A stretch of DNA of 64,000 nucleotides from SIG440 sp045586925. GTDB taxonomy: Bacteria; Bacillota; Clostridia; Monoglobales; Monoglobaceae. The DNA lies in contig JAZNBG010000015.1 of the NCBI GenBank assembly GCA_045586925.1, forward strand, positions 1-64,000. Reading direction: 5' to 3'. Numbering within the stretch: the stretch's first letter is position 1; the number at the start of each line of letters is the position of its first letter. The position numbers and the translations under genes were made by a program. Shown piece by piece: positions 22,960 to 31,626 of the stretch. The notes under the pieces were generated by a model. The model was not told the DNA's origin and ran no database searches. It saw nothing but the letters and a program-made list of their open reading frames with translations.

Positions 22960-23904
22960 ATGTTAGTTAATATGAATGAAGTTCTGAGACCGGCAAAAAA
23001 AGGTCACTATGCAGTTGGTCTTTTTAATGCTGTAAACTTAGAGCTTGCTCGTGGCATTATTGCTGCGGCAGAAAGTACAAGATCACCGGTTATTATGGGT
23101 TCAGCAGAAATTTTGCTTCCTTACGGACCGCTGGAGGAGATTTCTTATTATCTTATTCCTATGGCAAAGAAGGCATCTGTTCCCGTAGTTATACATCTTG
23201 ACCACGGTCTTACATATGACACTTGCGTTAAGGCGCTCAAGCTGGGCTTCAGCTCGGTTATGTATGACTGCTCAACAGATTCTTATGAAGAAAACGTTCG
23301 CAAGGTTAAGGAAATGGCAGATATCGCACATTCCTATGGTGCAACAATCGAAGGTGAGCTTGGTCACGTTGGTGACAACGAAGGCTCTGCAGAAGGCAGC
23401 GACCACATGGCTGACCCATCTGCGTTCTTTACAGACCCCGCTCTTGCAAAGGATTTTGTTGACAAGACAGGCGTTGATGCACTTGCAATTGCTGTTGGTA
23501 ATGCTCACGGTGCTTACAAGCTGCCACCCAAACTCGACTTTGAAAGAATTCGTACTATCGCAAAGACGGTTGATGTTCCGCTTGTTCTTCACGGTGGTTC
23601 AGGTCTTACAGACAACGATTTCCGTCAGGCTATCAAGGACGGTATCAGCAAGGTTAATATCTTTACAGATATCAATGTTGCGGCAGTTGAGGCAGAATTT
23701 AAGAAGTTCTCTGATATGAATAAGGGTATTATCGACCTTATTCCTGCGGCTGTTGAGGCTGTAAAGCTTGCTACAATGGAAAAGATGAAACTGTTCAGCA
23801 GTGACGGCAAGGCAGACTGTGGCAAATCTTCAATGTCGGCAGACGATATGGAAAGAATTACAAAGCTTGTTGCGGCTGAGGTTGCAAAATATCTTAACAA
23901 ATAG
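22960..23904 (+). CDS. Class II (zinc) ketose-bisphosphate aldolase
   Basis: 314 residues. Zinc and catalytic residues are visible: IHLDHG (catalytic Asp81, His82), GNAHGAYK (His183) and VLHGGSG (His211), and EGELGHVG for the loop glutamate. The length and motifs fit the FbaA/KbaY/GatY group, cleaving fructose-1,6- or tagatose-1,6-bisphosphate. The pectin context (galacturonate and arabinose products) leaves both open; the gene may also be the main glycolytic aldolase. AGGAGG precedes the ATG by 8 nt. Own promoter and terminator, so monocistronic. Confidence 0.87.
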   Translation: MLVNMNEVLRPAKKGHYAVGLFNAVNLELARGIIAAAESTRSPVIMGSAEILLPYGPLEEISYYLIPMAKKASVPVVIHLDHGLTYDTCVKALKLGFSSVMYDCSTDSYEENVRKVKEMADIAHSYGATIEGELGHVGDNEGSAEGSDHMADPSAFFTDPALAKDFVDKTGVDALAIAVGNAHGAYKLPPKLDFERIRTIAKTVDVPLVLHGGSGLTDNDFRQAIKDGISKVNIFTDINVAAVEAEFKKFSDMNKGIIDLIPAAVEAVKLATMEKMKLFSSDGKADCGKSSMSADDMERITKLVAAEVAKYLNK

Positions 23905-23921
23905 TTGATAACAATTTAAAA

Positions 23922-23955
23922 AAGGAGCTGTAAAAATAATTTTTACAGCTCCTAT
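23922..23955 (+). terminator. Terminator between aldolase and GH51 genes
   Basis: AGGAGCTGTAAAAAT pairs with ATTTTTACAGCTCCT, a 15-bp perfect stem. Confidence 0.8.
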
Positions 23956-23979
23956 TGTGCTATTAAAAGGAGTGTCATA

Positions 23980-25455
23980 ATGAAGGCAGAGATAATCGCA
24001 AATAAATATTTTGCCATAGGCGAGATTGACGACAGACTTTACGGCTCGTTTATCGAGCATATCGGCAGGGCAGTTTACGACGGCATATATGAGCCTGCCC
24101 ACCAAAATGCTGACGAGTCGGGCTTTCGTAAGGATGTAATCGAGCTTGTAAAGGAACTCAATGTTCCCATCGTTCGTTATCCCGGCGGCAACTTTCTCTC
24201 GGCTTATAACTGGGAGGATGGCACGGGGGATAAATCAAAAAGACCGAAAAAAATGGAGCTTGCCTGGAAGAGCATCGAAACAAACGAAGTAGGCATTGAT
24301 GAGTTTCAGGAATGGGCAAAAAAAGCGAACACCGAGATTTTAATGGCGGTGAATTTAGGTACACGTGGACCCGCAGAGGCAGCTGCCTGCCTTGAATACT
24401 GCAATGCCGATACTGATACTTATTATGCGAATTTAAGACGTGAAAACGGTTTTGAAATGCCGTTCGGAATAAAAACCTGGTGCCTTGGCAACGAAATGGG
24501 CGGTTTGTGGCAGATTTGCCGTAAAACACCTGACGAATACGGTAAGATTGCCGCATCTACTGCAAAAATGATGAAGCTTGTTGACCCAGGGGTTGAGCTT
24601 GTTCTGTGTGGCAGCTCTCACCGTAAAATGCCGCACTTTGGCGAATGGGAGCTTACGGCACTTAATCACGCATATGAATTTGTTGATTATCTTTCAATTC
24701 ATCAGTATTATTTCTCGGGAAAGGATAAAACCGAGGATTTCCTTGCCAAATCGGTGGGACTTAATGATTATATCAAGTCGGTTGTGGCTATGTGCGACAG
24801 CATAAAGGCAATCAAAAACTCTGACAAAACAATAAACCTTTCATTTGACGAATGGAATGTAATGAAGAGCGACTTAATAAACGATCAGGAACCCTGGCAG
24901 ATTGCCCCTAAACTGTTTGAGCATATTTATAACCTTGAAGATGCGCTTGTGGTGGGTTGTATGATGATGACACTGCAAAACAACTGCGACAGAGTAAAGA
25001 TTGCGTGTCTTGCCCAGCTTATAAATGTCATTGCCCCCATAATGACCGAAAAAGGCGGTGGAGTGTGGCTTCAGACCATATTCTATCCGTTTATGTATGC
25101 GTCACGTTTTGGCAGAGGCAAGACAATGCAAAGCCGGATAAGCTGCGATACCTATTCCACAAATGATAAAAAGGACATTCCTTATCTTGAAAGCTCGGTA
25201 ATATACAATGAGAAACAGAACGAAATAACAGTTTTTGCGGTAAATCGTTCGCTTGATGAGAATATGGAGCTAAATGTTTCGCTTGAAAACTTTGGAGAAT
25301 GTACACTCAAAGAACATATTGAACTGTACAGCGATGATTTGAAGGCTGAAAACAGCTGCGAAAAAGAAAATGTTTCACCAAAGAAAGTTGAAGTTGGTGA
25401 CAAGATAGTTCTTAAAAAGCATTCGTGGAATATGCTGAGATTCAACATAAATTAA
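23980..25455 (+). CDS. GH51 alpha-L-arabinofuranosidase
   Basis: 491 residues without signal peptide: an intracellular exo-enzyme releasing L-arabinose from arabino-oligosaccharides. GH51 catalytic acid/base Glu172 lies in WCLGNEMGG and the nucleophile Glu291 in LSFDEWN. YGSFIEHIGRAVYDGIYEP near the N-terminus and RYPGGNFLSAYNWEDG at 66-81 are family signatures. A beta-sandwich C-terminal domain follows. AAAGGAGTG precedes the ATG. An aldose epimerase starts 13 nt after its stop, and the pair fits release and anomer conversion of arabinan side-chain sugars of pectin. Confidence 0.93.
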   Translation: MKAEIIANKYFAIGEIDDRLYGSFIEHIGRAVYDGIYEPAHQNADESGFRKDVIELVKELNVPIVRYPGGNFLSAYNWEDGTGDKSKRPKKMELAWKSIETNEVGIDEFQEWAKKANTEILMAVNLGTRGPAEAAACLEYCNADTDTYYANLRRENGFEMPFGIKTWCLGNEMGGLWQICRKTPDEYGKIAASTAKMMKLVDPGVELVLCGSSHRKMPHFGEWELTALNHAYEFVDYLSIHQYYFSGKDKTEDFLAKSVGLNDYIKSVVAMCDSIKAIKNSDKTINLSFDEWNVMKSDLINDQEPWQIAPKLFEHIYNLEDALVVGCMMMTLQNNCDRVKIACLAQLINVIAPIMTEKGGGVWLQTIFYPFMYASRFGRGKTMQSRISCDTYSTNDKKDIPYLESSVIYNEKQNEITVFAVNRSLDENMELNVSLENFGECTLKEHIELYSDDLKAENSCEKENVSPKKVEVGDKIVLKKHSWNMLRFNIN

Positions 25456-25468
25456 GAGGTGAATAAAA

Positions 25469-26521
25469 ATGGCGATTGAAAAAAGCTTTTTCGGAAAGTT
25501 TGATGATGTAGAAATCTATCAGTATACAATGTCTAACAGCGGCGGTATGACAGTCAGTATAATTGACCGTGGCGCAACAATACGAAGCATTATTGTTCCC
25601 GATAAAGATGGGAAAATGGTTGATGTTGCACTTGCATATGATAAGCCCGAAAGCTACAAAGCAAATTCAGCATATTTCGGCAACGCAATAGGACGTTATG
25701 CAAACAGACTTGAGGGCGCACAATTTGAATTAGATGGCAAGATTTACAGTCTTGGCAAGAATGACGGAAGAAACAGCCTGCACGGCGGCGGAGCGGTGGG
25801 CTTTGATAAGAAGACGTGGAAGGCGGAGACCATCTGTGAAGAGGGCGAGCCTGAATTGAAATTCAGCTTGTTTTCTCCCGATGGCGAGGGTGGATATCCG
25901 GGAAATCTTAATGCCACAATAAGCTATAAGCTGACAAAGGAGAACGGCCTTGTTATTAATTATAATGCTGTCTCCGACGCTGATACAGTTTTAAATTTAA
26001 CCAATCACAGCTATTTTAATCTTGACGGGCACGACAGTGGGGCAATAGACAATCAGATTTTGCAGCTTAACTGCAGTTTTTATACCCCAAACACAGACGA
26101 GTGTATGCCATACGGCGAAATTCACTCGGTTAAAGGTACGGCATTTGATTTCACAACCCCCAAAACCTTTGGCGAGGCGTTTGCGCAGGATGACGAACAG
26201 ACCAAAAAATTCAATGGCTTTGACCATAACTTTGTGATTGATGGCAGGGGCTACAGATTATTTGCGGTAGCTGAAAATCCTGAAAACGGAATTTGTATGG
26301 AATGTTTTACGGATAAGCCGGGCGTTCAGCTTTATTCGGGATGTACTCTTGATTGCAAGGAAGGCAAAGGTGGAGCGAATTATGGCATCCACGGGGCATT
26401 TTGTCTTGAAACACAGTATTTCCCCAATTCGATGAAATACTCGCATTTTCCATCGCCTGTACTTAAGGCAAATGAGAAATATGATTTTACAACAGAATAT
26501 AGATTTTCTGTTAAAAAGTAA
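25469..26521 (+). CDS. galM: Aldose 1-epimerase (mutarotase)
   Basis: 350 residues. GalM family motifs: IGRYANRLEGAQFELDGK, GRNSLHGGG, the catalytic His in LTNHSYFNLDGH and the C-terminal LETQYFPNSMKYSHFPSPVL (Glu-Thr-Q-x-x-P-Ds-type, base Glu). It interconverts alpha and beta anomers of sugars such as galactose, glucose or arabinose. Coupled to GH51 by a 13-nt gap and AGAGGTG site, and closed by a terminator. Substrate is probably the arabinose or galactose released nearby (inference). Confidence 0.9.
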   Translation: MAIEKSFFGKFDDVEIYQYTMSNSGGMTVSIIDRGATIRSIIVPDKDGKMVDVALAYDKPESYKANSAYFGNAIGRYANRLEGAQFELDGKIYSLGKNDGRNSLHGGGAVGFDKKTWKAETICEEGEPELKFSLFSPDGEGGYPGNLNATISYKLTKENGLVINYNAVSDADTVLNLTNHSYFNLDGHDSGAIDNQILQLNCSFYTPNTDECMPYGEIHSVKGTAFDFTTPKTFGEAFAQDDEQTKKFNGFDHNFVIDGRGYRLFAVAENPENGICMECFTDKPGVQLYSGCTLDCKEGKGGANYGIHGAFCLETQYFPNSMKYSHFPSPVLKANEKYDFTTEYRFSVKK

Positions 26522-26535
26522 TTGAAAATAGTATG

Positions 26536-26572
26536 GGAGCAGACCTTTAAAACAGGGTTCTGCTCTTTTTTG
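26536..26572 (+). terminator. Terminator of the GH51-galM operon
   Basis: GAGCAGA pairs with TCTGCTC; CC/GG continue inside; T6 follows. Confidence 0.85.
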
Positions 26573-26635
26573 TTAGAATAAAGACGAAATTGTATAAATA
26601 TATTTATATTATCTAAACAGAAAGGTTGTGCAAAT

Positions 26636-26911
26636 ATGGACGAAAAAAGAAACGGCGAACATAGACTTACAATGCTGGGACGTGAAAAGCTTACGGTGAC
26701 AGGGGTCGAGGATGTTGACAGCTTTGATGATGATAAGGTTGTGGCGTATACAGTTGATGGTGTTATGACGGTCAAGGGTGCCGATTTCAGAATAAACCGC
26801 CTCAATGTAGAGGATGGCGAGCTTGAAATTGAGGGCGATATTGACAGCATCGAATATGCCGACGGCCATAAAAGTGATAAGGGAAGCTTTTTCAGTAAAA
26901 TTTTCAAATAG
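26636..26911 (+). CDS. yabP: Sporulation protein YabP
   Basis: 91 residues, the normal YabP length. It begins ...EHRLTMLGREKLTVTGVEDVDSFDDDKVV and continues with TVDGVMTVKGADFRINRLNVEDGELEIEGDI, the conserved core of this small beta-rich protein needed for spore cortex formation. AAAGGTTG precedes the start. It is followed by yabQ and divIC in the conserved yabP-yabQ-divIC-S1 order. Direct evidence that the host is a spore former. Confidence 0.93.
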   Translation: MDEKRNGEHRLTMLGREKLTVTGVEDVDSFDDDKVVAYTVDGVMTVKGADFRINRLNVEDGELEIEGDIDSIEYADGHKSDKGSFFSKIFK

Positions 26912-26924
26912 GGAGTAGGGTTTG

Positions 26925-27434
26925 ATGTATAATTCTGTGCCGATGGAAGCAGGCTTTTTTATAGCAAGCCTGCTTGCCGGCGTTGCTGTGGCATTTATAT
27001 ATGATTTACTCCGTGTCAGCCGCAGAATTTTAGGCCCGGGCGACGGGATTGTTAATCTGGAGGATATATTGTTTCTTGCTGTGGCGGCGGTTGTTATGTT
27101 CACGGCGGCGTATATTAAAAACAGCGGCGAGGTGCGCTGGCAAGGGTTTATAGGCTTTGGCGGCGGAGCGGTTTTGTATGCCGTACTGGTGAAGAACCGA
27201 TTTCTCGATGTCAGCACTCTGATAATAAAATGGCTGGTCAATGTCGCTGAAAAGATAATAAAAATTCTGCTCTTTCCTGTCAGACTGATATTTAAAATAT
27301 TTAAAAAGCCTGTGAATGTTGTTATGTGGTATACAGGGCGCGGAGTTCGTCGGGCAAAAAGGCTTGTCAGGCGAAGTGGCGACAGGCTTTCGGTTCGCCT
27401 GAAAAATGTGGGGTTTATGCTGAGAAAAAAGTGA
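26925..27434 (+). CDS. yabQ: Spore cortex biosynthesis protein YabQ
   Basis: 169 residues from ATG 26925 (site GGGAGTAGGG; a TTG at 26922 is less likely). Four or so membrane helices (EAGFFIASLLAGVAVAFIYD, ILFLAVAAVVMFTAAYI, FIGFGGGAVLYAVLV), then a basic cytoplasmic tail rich in Arg and Lys. LLRVSRRI after the first helix is typical. YabQ is an outer forespore membrane protein needed for the cortex. Lies 13 nt after yabP in the same transcript. Confidence 0.9.
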   Translation: MYNSVPMEAGFFIASLLAGVAVAFIYDLLRVSRRILGPGDGIVNLEDILFLAVAAVVMFTAAYIKNSGEVRWQGFIGFGGGAVLYAVLVKNRFLDVSTLIIKWLVNVAEKIIKILLFPVRLIFKIFKKPVNVVMWYTGRGVRRAKRLVRRSGDRLSVRLKNVGFMLRKK

Positions 27435-27444
27435 GGCTTATGTA

Positions 27445-27473
27445 TTGACAAAGGGCTTTTGTTGATATATAAT
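27445..27473 (+). promoter_or_regulatory. Vegetative promoter before divIC
   Basis: TTGACA (27445-27450), 17-bp spacer, TATAAT (27468-27473). It lets divIC and the S1 gene be expressed in growing cells while yabPQ upstream are sporulation genes. Confidence 0.8.
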
Positions 27474-27509
27474 TAAATTAGATTAGTGTATAGTTGGGGG
27501 ATTGTGTCG

Positions 27510-27812
27510 ATGCATAGCGGTAAGAAAAAGCAGAAACAACCTTCTGTAAAAAAATTAGTTATATTAGCCGCTGTATTGGTGGTGTGCATAGGTGTGATTT
27601 GCAAAATTGTCGAGCAGCAGATAACCCTGTCACGTTATGATGATCTTGCCGAAGAATATCAGCAAAAGATTGCCGAGGCGCAGCTTGAAAATCAAAAGCT
27701 GGAAGACGAAAAAAAACAGGCAGACACCGATGAATATATTCAGCGTGCCGCCCGTGAGAAGCTGGGTCTTGTTAAGCCAAACGAGCGTGTCTTTGTGGAT
27801 ATAAGTCAGTAA
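27510..27812 (+). CDS. divIC: Septum formation initiator family protein (DivIC/FtsB-like)
   Basis: 100 residues from ATG 27510. A basic cytosolic N-terminus (KKKQKQPSVKK), one membrane helix (LVILAAVLVVCIGVICKIV), then an extracytoplasmic coiled coil (YDDLAEEYQQKIAEAQLENQKLEDEKKQ) and the closing motif YIQRAAREKLGLVKPNERVFVDI, which is diagnostic for DivIC/FtsB. It acts at the division septum with DivIB and FtsL. Its position after yabPQ is conserved in Firmicutes. Confidence 0.9.
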   Translation: MHSGKKKQKQPSVKKLVILAAVLVVCIGVICKIVEQQITLSRYDDLAEEYQQKIAEAQLENQKLEDEKKQADTDEYIQRAAREKLGLVKPNERVFVDISQ

Positions 27813-27885
27813 CCAAACTAAACGATAAGTGAATTTAAATATACAAACGGTGCCCGGTTGCACCTGAGGAGGATTTTTGAAAACT

Positions 27886-28338
27886 ATGCAGATTGAAGAA
27901 GGAAGTATACTTCGCGGAAAGGTTACAGGCATTGCACCTTTTGGCGCATTCGTTGAACTTGAGGGAGGAAAAACAGGTCTTGTACATATTTCTGAGGTGT
28001 CAGCCGAATATGTTGATGATATAAACAAGCATCTTACTGCAGGACAAAGCGTCAAGGTTAAGGTCATTTCTGTTGACGAGCAAGGCAAGATTAGCCTTTC
28101 AATCAAGAAAGCTGCCGAGGATAAACCAAAAAAGAAAAACAATGAAAGACCCAAAAACAACGGTGGTCTCAAAGGCGCTCCTGAGGTTTTTGAATTTTCT
28201 CACAAGACAAAGGATATGGAGGAGATGTCTTTTGAAGACAAGCTCCTTAAATTCAAACAGGACAGTGAAGAAAAAATTCAGGACCTTAAACGAAATACCG
28301 AAGGTAAGCGCAACGGCGGTTACAAGCGTGCATATTAA
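27886..28338 (+). CDS. yabR: S1 RNA-binding domain protein (YabR-like)
   Basis: 150 residues. One S1 domain at about 5-75 (GSILRGKVTGIAPFGAFVELEGGKTGLVHISEVS ... VKVKVISVDEQGKISLSIK in separate parts of the chain), then a Lys/Asn-rich linker and a charged helical tail. The ATG at 27886 gives the usual MQIEEGS start. It is 12 nt from the AGGAGGA; a TTG at 27877 is only 3 nt from it. YabR-type proteins bind RNA or ribosomes; precise role unknown. Conserved neighbour of divIC. Confidence 0.85.
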   Translation: MQIEEGSILRGKVTGIAPFGAFVELEGGKTGLVHISEVSAEYVDDINKHLTAGQSVKVKVISVDEQGKISLSIKKAAEDKPKKKNNERPKNNGGLKGAPEVFEFSHKTKDMEEMSFEDKLLKFKQDSEEKIQDLKRNTEGKRNGGYKRAY

Positions 28339-28421
28339 AAGCCTCGACGGAACTGTAAAGGTTCCGTTGTGTGTTTTTGGGGGATATGAGATGTGTTGAC
28401 ATTGCAAAGGGGGTTACAGTT

Positions 28422-28862
28422 ATGAATACATTGACAGTTGTCTGGTTAATTGTGGCAGTTGTGTTGGGGGTTGTTGAGGCGTCAACAGTCAACCTGATTA
28501 CGCTGTGGTTTGCAGTATCGGCACTGGTTGCCGCTTTGATTGCTGCCTTTGGTGCAGGAGTTGGTGTGCAAATAACAGTTTTTATTGTTGTTTCGGCAAT
28601 TCTGGTTGTTGCAACAAGACCTCTGGCAAAGCGGTTTTTAAATCGTAAAATCGTCGCTACAAATGCCGACAGAATTATCTCTGCGCAAGGCGTGGTTGTT
28701 GAAGAAATCAACAGCGTTAAAGGCATCGGACAGGTTAAGGTTATGGGTCAGGTATGGTCAGCAAAATCCGCAAACGGGGATAATATTGCAGACGGTACAG
28801 ATGTAAAAGTTGTGGCTCTTGAAGGTGTAAAGGTTGTTGTTTCTGCAGATAATCAAATATAA
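28422..28862 (+). CDS. NfeD-family membrane protein
   Basis: 146 residues from ATG 28422 after AAAGGGGG. Two or three N-terminal helices (TVVWLIVAVVLGVVEAST, LITLWFAVSALVAALIAAF, ITVFIVVSAILVVATRPLA), a positively charged turn (KRFLNRK) and a C-terminal OB-fold domain starting ATNADRIISAQGVVVEEI with VWSAKSANGD. Short NfeD proteins pair with SPFH proteins; the next gene, 23 nt downstream, is exactly that. Probable role in membrane microdomain organisation. Confidence 0.88.
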   Translation: MNTLTVVWLIVAVVLGVVEASTVNLITLWFAVSALVAALIAAFGAGVGVQITVFIVVSAILVVATRPLAKRFLNRKIVATNADRIISAQGVVVEEINSVKGIGQVKVMGQVWSAKSANGDNIADGTDVKVVALEGVKVVVSADNQI

Positions 28863-28885
28863 AAATACGAAAAAGGAGTGTTAAT

Positions 28886-29803
28886 ATGCCATTTTTAATT
28901 TTACTCGTTATAGTTATTGTTTTGATTGCTACTAATATCAAGGTTGTTCCTCAGGCACACGCATACGTTATCGAACGTCTGGGTGCATACAGCGGAACAT
29001 GGAGCGTTGGTCTTCATATAAAGATTCCGTTTATTGACAGGGTTGCAAAGAAAGTTACCCTTAAAGAACAGGTTGTTGATTTTGCTCCTCAGCCTGTTAT
29101 TACCAAGGATAATGTAACTATGCAGATTGATACTGTTGTATATTTCCAGATAATCGACCCAAAGCTTTACACCTATGGTGTTGAACTGCCAATGGCGGCG
29201 ATTGAAAATTTGACAGCTACAACGCTTCGTAATATAATCGGTGATATGGAACTTGACGAGAGCTTGACATCACGTGATGTTATTAATACAAAGATGCGTT
29301 CTATTCTTGACGAGGCGACTGACCCTTGGGGTATCAGAGTTAACCGTGTAGAACTTAAAAATATTATTCCACCTGCGGGCATCCGTGAGGCAATGGAAAA
29401 ACAGATGAAGGCAGAACGTGAAAGACGTGAGGCAATCCTTCGTGCAGAGGGCGAAAAGAAGTCTGCAATTCTGGTTGCCGAAGGCGAAAAGGCTGCCGCA
29501 ATTTTAAAGGCAGAGGCTGAAAAAGAATCTCAGATTCTCAAAGCCGAAGCCGAGAAGGAATCTGCAATCCGTATTGCCGAAGGTGAGGCACAGGCAATTC
29601 TTTCCGTTCAGGAGGCTACTGCAAGCGGTATACGTATGCTTAATGAGGCATCGCCAATTGATTCTGTGCTTACAATAAAAAGCCTGGAGGCGTTTGCTAA
29701 GGCTGCAGATGGCAAGGCAACAAAGATTATCATTCCGTCGGAGATTCAGGGGTTGGCAGGTCTTGCTGCGGGACTTAAATCGGTTATCGACGAAGAAAAA
29801 TAA
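28886..29803 (+). CDS. SPFH/Band 7 (stomatin-like, QmcA-type) protein
   Basis: 305 residues. An N-terminal membrane anchor (FLILLVIVIVLIATNIKVV), then the SPFH domain (QAHAYVIERLGAYSGTW ... LRNIIGDMELDESLTSRD). An Ala/Glu/Lys-rich coiled coil made of near repeats (AEGEKKSAILVAEGEKAAA, then ILKAEAEKES twice) and a C-terminal stretch LKSVIDEEK follow. Forms oligomeric scaffolds in the cytoplasmic membrane. The partner NfeD gene is directly upstream. AAGGAGTG precedes the start. Confidence 0.9.
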   Translation: MPFLILLVIVIVLIATNIKVVPQAHAYVIERLGAYSGTWSVGLHIKIPFIDRVAKKVTLKEQVVDFAPQPVITKDNVTMQIDTVVYFQIIDPKLYTYGVELPMAAIENLTATTLRNIIGDMELDESLTSRDVINTKMRSILDEATDPWGIRVNRVELKNIIPPAGIREAMEKQMKAERERREAILRAEGEKKSAILVAEGEKAAAILKAEAEKESQILKAEAEKESAIRIAEGEAQAILSVQEATASGIRMLNEASPIDSVLTIKSLEAFAKAADGKATKIIIPSEIQGLAGLAAGLKSVIDEEK

Positions 29804-29853
29804 AATTTTACGACACTTAAGACTATTAAAGGAACTTTAGGAGGAAAAACAAA

Positions 29854-30600
29854 ATGTCAGGACATTCCAAATGGGCAACAATTAAAAGAAAAAAAGGTGC
29901 ACTTGATGCAAAAAGGGGTAAGCTGTTTACCAAAATCGGCCGTGAACTTATGGTTGCGGTTAAAGAGGGCGGACCTGACCCCGACAGCAACTCAAAGCTG
30001 CGTGATGCTATCGCAAAGGCAAAGGCAAATAATATGCCCAACGATACTATTCAAAGAAGTGTCAAAAAGGCGGCAGGCGAGGACGGCAACAAAGAATATT
30101 TTGAACTTACTTACGAAGGCTACGGTCCAAGCGGTGTTGCTTTTATGGTTGAAACACTTAGTGACAACAAAAACCGTACAGCAGGCGATATGCGCCACTA
30201 TTTTGACAAATACGGCGGCAATCTTGGTCAGACAGGCAGCGTTGGCTTTATGTTTGTCCGCAAGGGTCAGCTTGTAATCGCAAAGGCTGACAGCATTGAT
30301 GAGGACACTTTGATGATGGATGCTTTGGACGCAGGTGCCGAAGACTTCAGCGCCGAGGACGAGTGCTATGAGGTTACATCAAGCCCCGAAGATTTCAGTA
30401 AGGTCCGTGAAGCACTTGAGGCAAAGGGCTACGAGTTTGAGCAGGCTGAAATCAGCTATATCCCGCAAACCCTCACTCAGGTAGACGACCCTGAGGCTGT
30501 AAAGAACCTAGAAAAGCTCATTGATATGCTTGAAGATAACGATGACGTGCAGAACGTTTACCACACCTGGGATATGCCCGAGGATGAAGAGGAAGAGTAG
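29854..30600 (+). CDS. yebC: YebC/PmpR-family protein
   Basis: 248 residues, the family length. N-terminal SGHSKWATIKRKKGALDAKRGKLFTKIGREL and the following AVKEGGPDPDSNSKLRDAI, AKANNMPNDTIQRSVKKAAG are diagnostic. An acidic C-terminus ends in EDEEEE. Members act as transcription regulators or help ribosomes through stall-prone sequences. A perfect TAGGAGG precedes the ATG. The last 43 nt overlap the end of a convergent deacetylase gene. Confidence 0.93.
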   Translation: MSGHSKWATIKRKKGALDAKRGKLFTKIGRELMVAVKEGGPDPDSNSKLRDAIAKAKANNMPNDTIQRSVKKAAGEDGNKEYFELTYEGYGPSGVAFMVETLSDNKNRTAGDMRHYFDKYGGNLGQTGSVGFMFVRKGQLVIAKADSIDEDTLMMDALDAGAEDFSAEDECYEVTSSPEDFSKVREALEAKGYEFEQAEISYIPQTLTQVDDPEAVKNLEKLIDMLEDNDDVQNVYHTWDMPEDEEEE

Positions 30601-31490
30601 TCATATAATTTACCCCTTTCCGAAAAAGCGGAAAGGGGTTTTGTAATTACTACAATATCTGTAGGGGCAGAGGTTGGTTGAGTTTTTTCTTCGGGTTTCT
30701 TTGCATCTGATTTTTGTGATTCGTTCTGCTTGTTTGGAATTTGCATACCGCTGTGGTCGATGCTATAGTCTTTTGTGAGAATTAGTTCGGAGATGGGGAC
30801 AATCTTATAACCATCCTGCTGAAGTGTTTCAATGATGATAGGCAGAGCCTCGGGGGTGTGAAGGGCGGCGTTGTGAAACAGAACAATACTGCCGGGCTTC
30901 ACCTTTGAGGTAACACGGCTTGCAATTTCGGTTGCAGACAAATCCTTCCAGTCAAGGCTGTCAACATCCCATTGAATAGTGAAGTGGCCTGTTTCACGCA
31001 TTGCCTGCACGACATCGTTGTTATAGTCGCCGTAGGGGGCGCGGAAAAGCGTTGGTTTTACGCCTGTTATGGCTTTGATTTTTTCATCGCATTTGTTGAC
31101 TTCTTCCTTCATTTTTTCAACTGAAATCTGTGTCATATGTGGGTGGCTGTTTGAGTGGTTCATAATTTCGTGACCTGCATCCGAGAGCTGTTTTACCGAT
31201 TCGGGGTATTTGTCAACCCAGCTTCCTACCACAAAAAAGGTGGTTTTTATGTTGTATTTATCCATAATTTCAATGAGCTGACCTGTATCCTCGTTGCCCC
31301 AGGCGGCATCGAAGGAGAAGGATATCACCTTTTCGTTTTCGGGTTTTTGAACACAGTAAATGGGTAAATCCCGCTTTGCACTTGAAACTGTGATTGCATC
31401 ATAACGTCCTATGTATACAAGACTCAAGGCGAGAATAAGCACAAGCACGCATAAAAGCCCCGTCCTTTTTGAAATAACAAAAATCTTCAT
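30558..31490 (-). CDS. pdaB: PdaB-like polysaccharide deacetylase (CE4)
   Basis: 310 residues. An N-terminal signal anchor (GLLCVLVLILALSLVYI) and the CE4 domain: SFDAAWGNEDT with Asp61 (the PdaB form of motif 1), HSNSH with His112/His116, RAPYGDYNN and LFHNAALHT. PdaB-type enzymes act on peptidoglycan in sporulation. After about residue 245 comes a low-complexity tail (NKQNESQKSDAKKPEEKT) that ends in KLYDYSSSSSSGISQVW. The last part is encoded by the terminator hairpin shared with yebC and by the antisense of the yebC end. This suggests loss of an earlier stop codon and run-on. Confidence 0.85.
   Translation of the reverse strand: MKIFVISKRTGLLCVLVLILALSLVYIGRYDAITVSSAKRDLPIYCVQKPENEKVISFSFDAAWGNEDTGQLIEIMDKYNIKTTFFVVGSWVDKYPESVKQLSDAGHEIMNHSNSHPHMTQISVEKMKEEVNKCDEKIKAITGVKPTLFRAPYGDYNNDVVQAMRETGHFTIQWDVDSLDWKDLSATEIASRVTSKVKPGSIVLFHNAALHTPEALPIIIETLQQDGYKIVPISELILTKDYSIDHSGMQIPNKQNESQKSDAKKPEEKTQPTSAPTDIVVITKPLSAFSERGKLYDYSSSSSSGISQVW
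30613..30642. terminator. Bidirectional terminator between yebC and the deacetylase
   Basis: CCCCTTTCCG pairs with CGGAAAGGGG around AAAAAG, followed by T4; it lies inside the deacetylase reading frame. Confidence 0.8.
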
Positions 31491-31575
31491 AAAGTCAATC
31501 CTCTCTTATAAATTATTTCCTTTTTAAAATATATTCAGTTTTACGAGGATTAGACTTGTAATTGTTTAAATGCAT

Positions 31576-31610
31576 AAAAAGGAGCTTTGGTGGAGTTTCT
31601 CACCAAAGCC
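31576..31610 (-). terminator. Terminator after the DUF624 gene
   Basis: On the minus strand GGCTTTGGTG pairs with CACCAAAGCT, followed by CCTTTTT. Confidence 0.8.
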
Positions 31611-31626
31611 CTGCGGTTTGCTTGTA

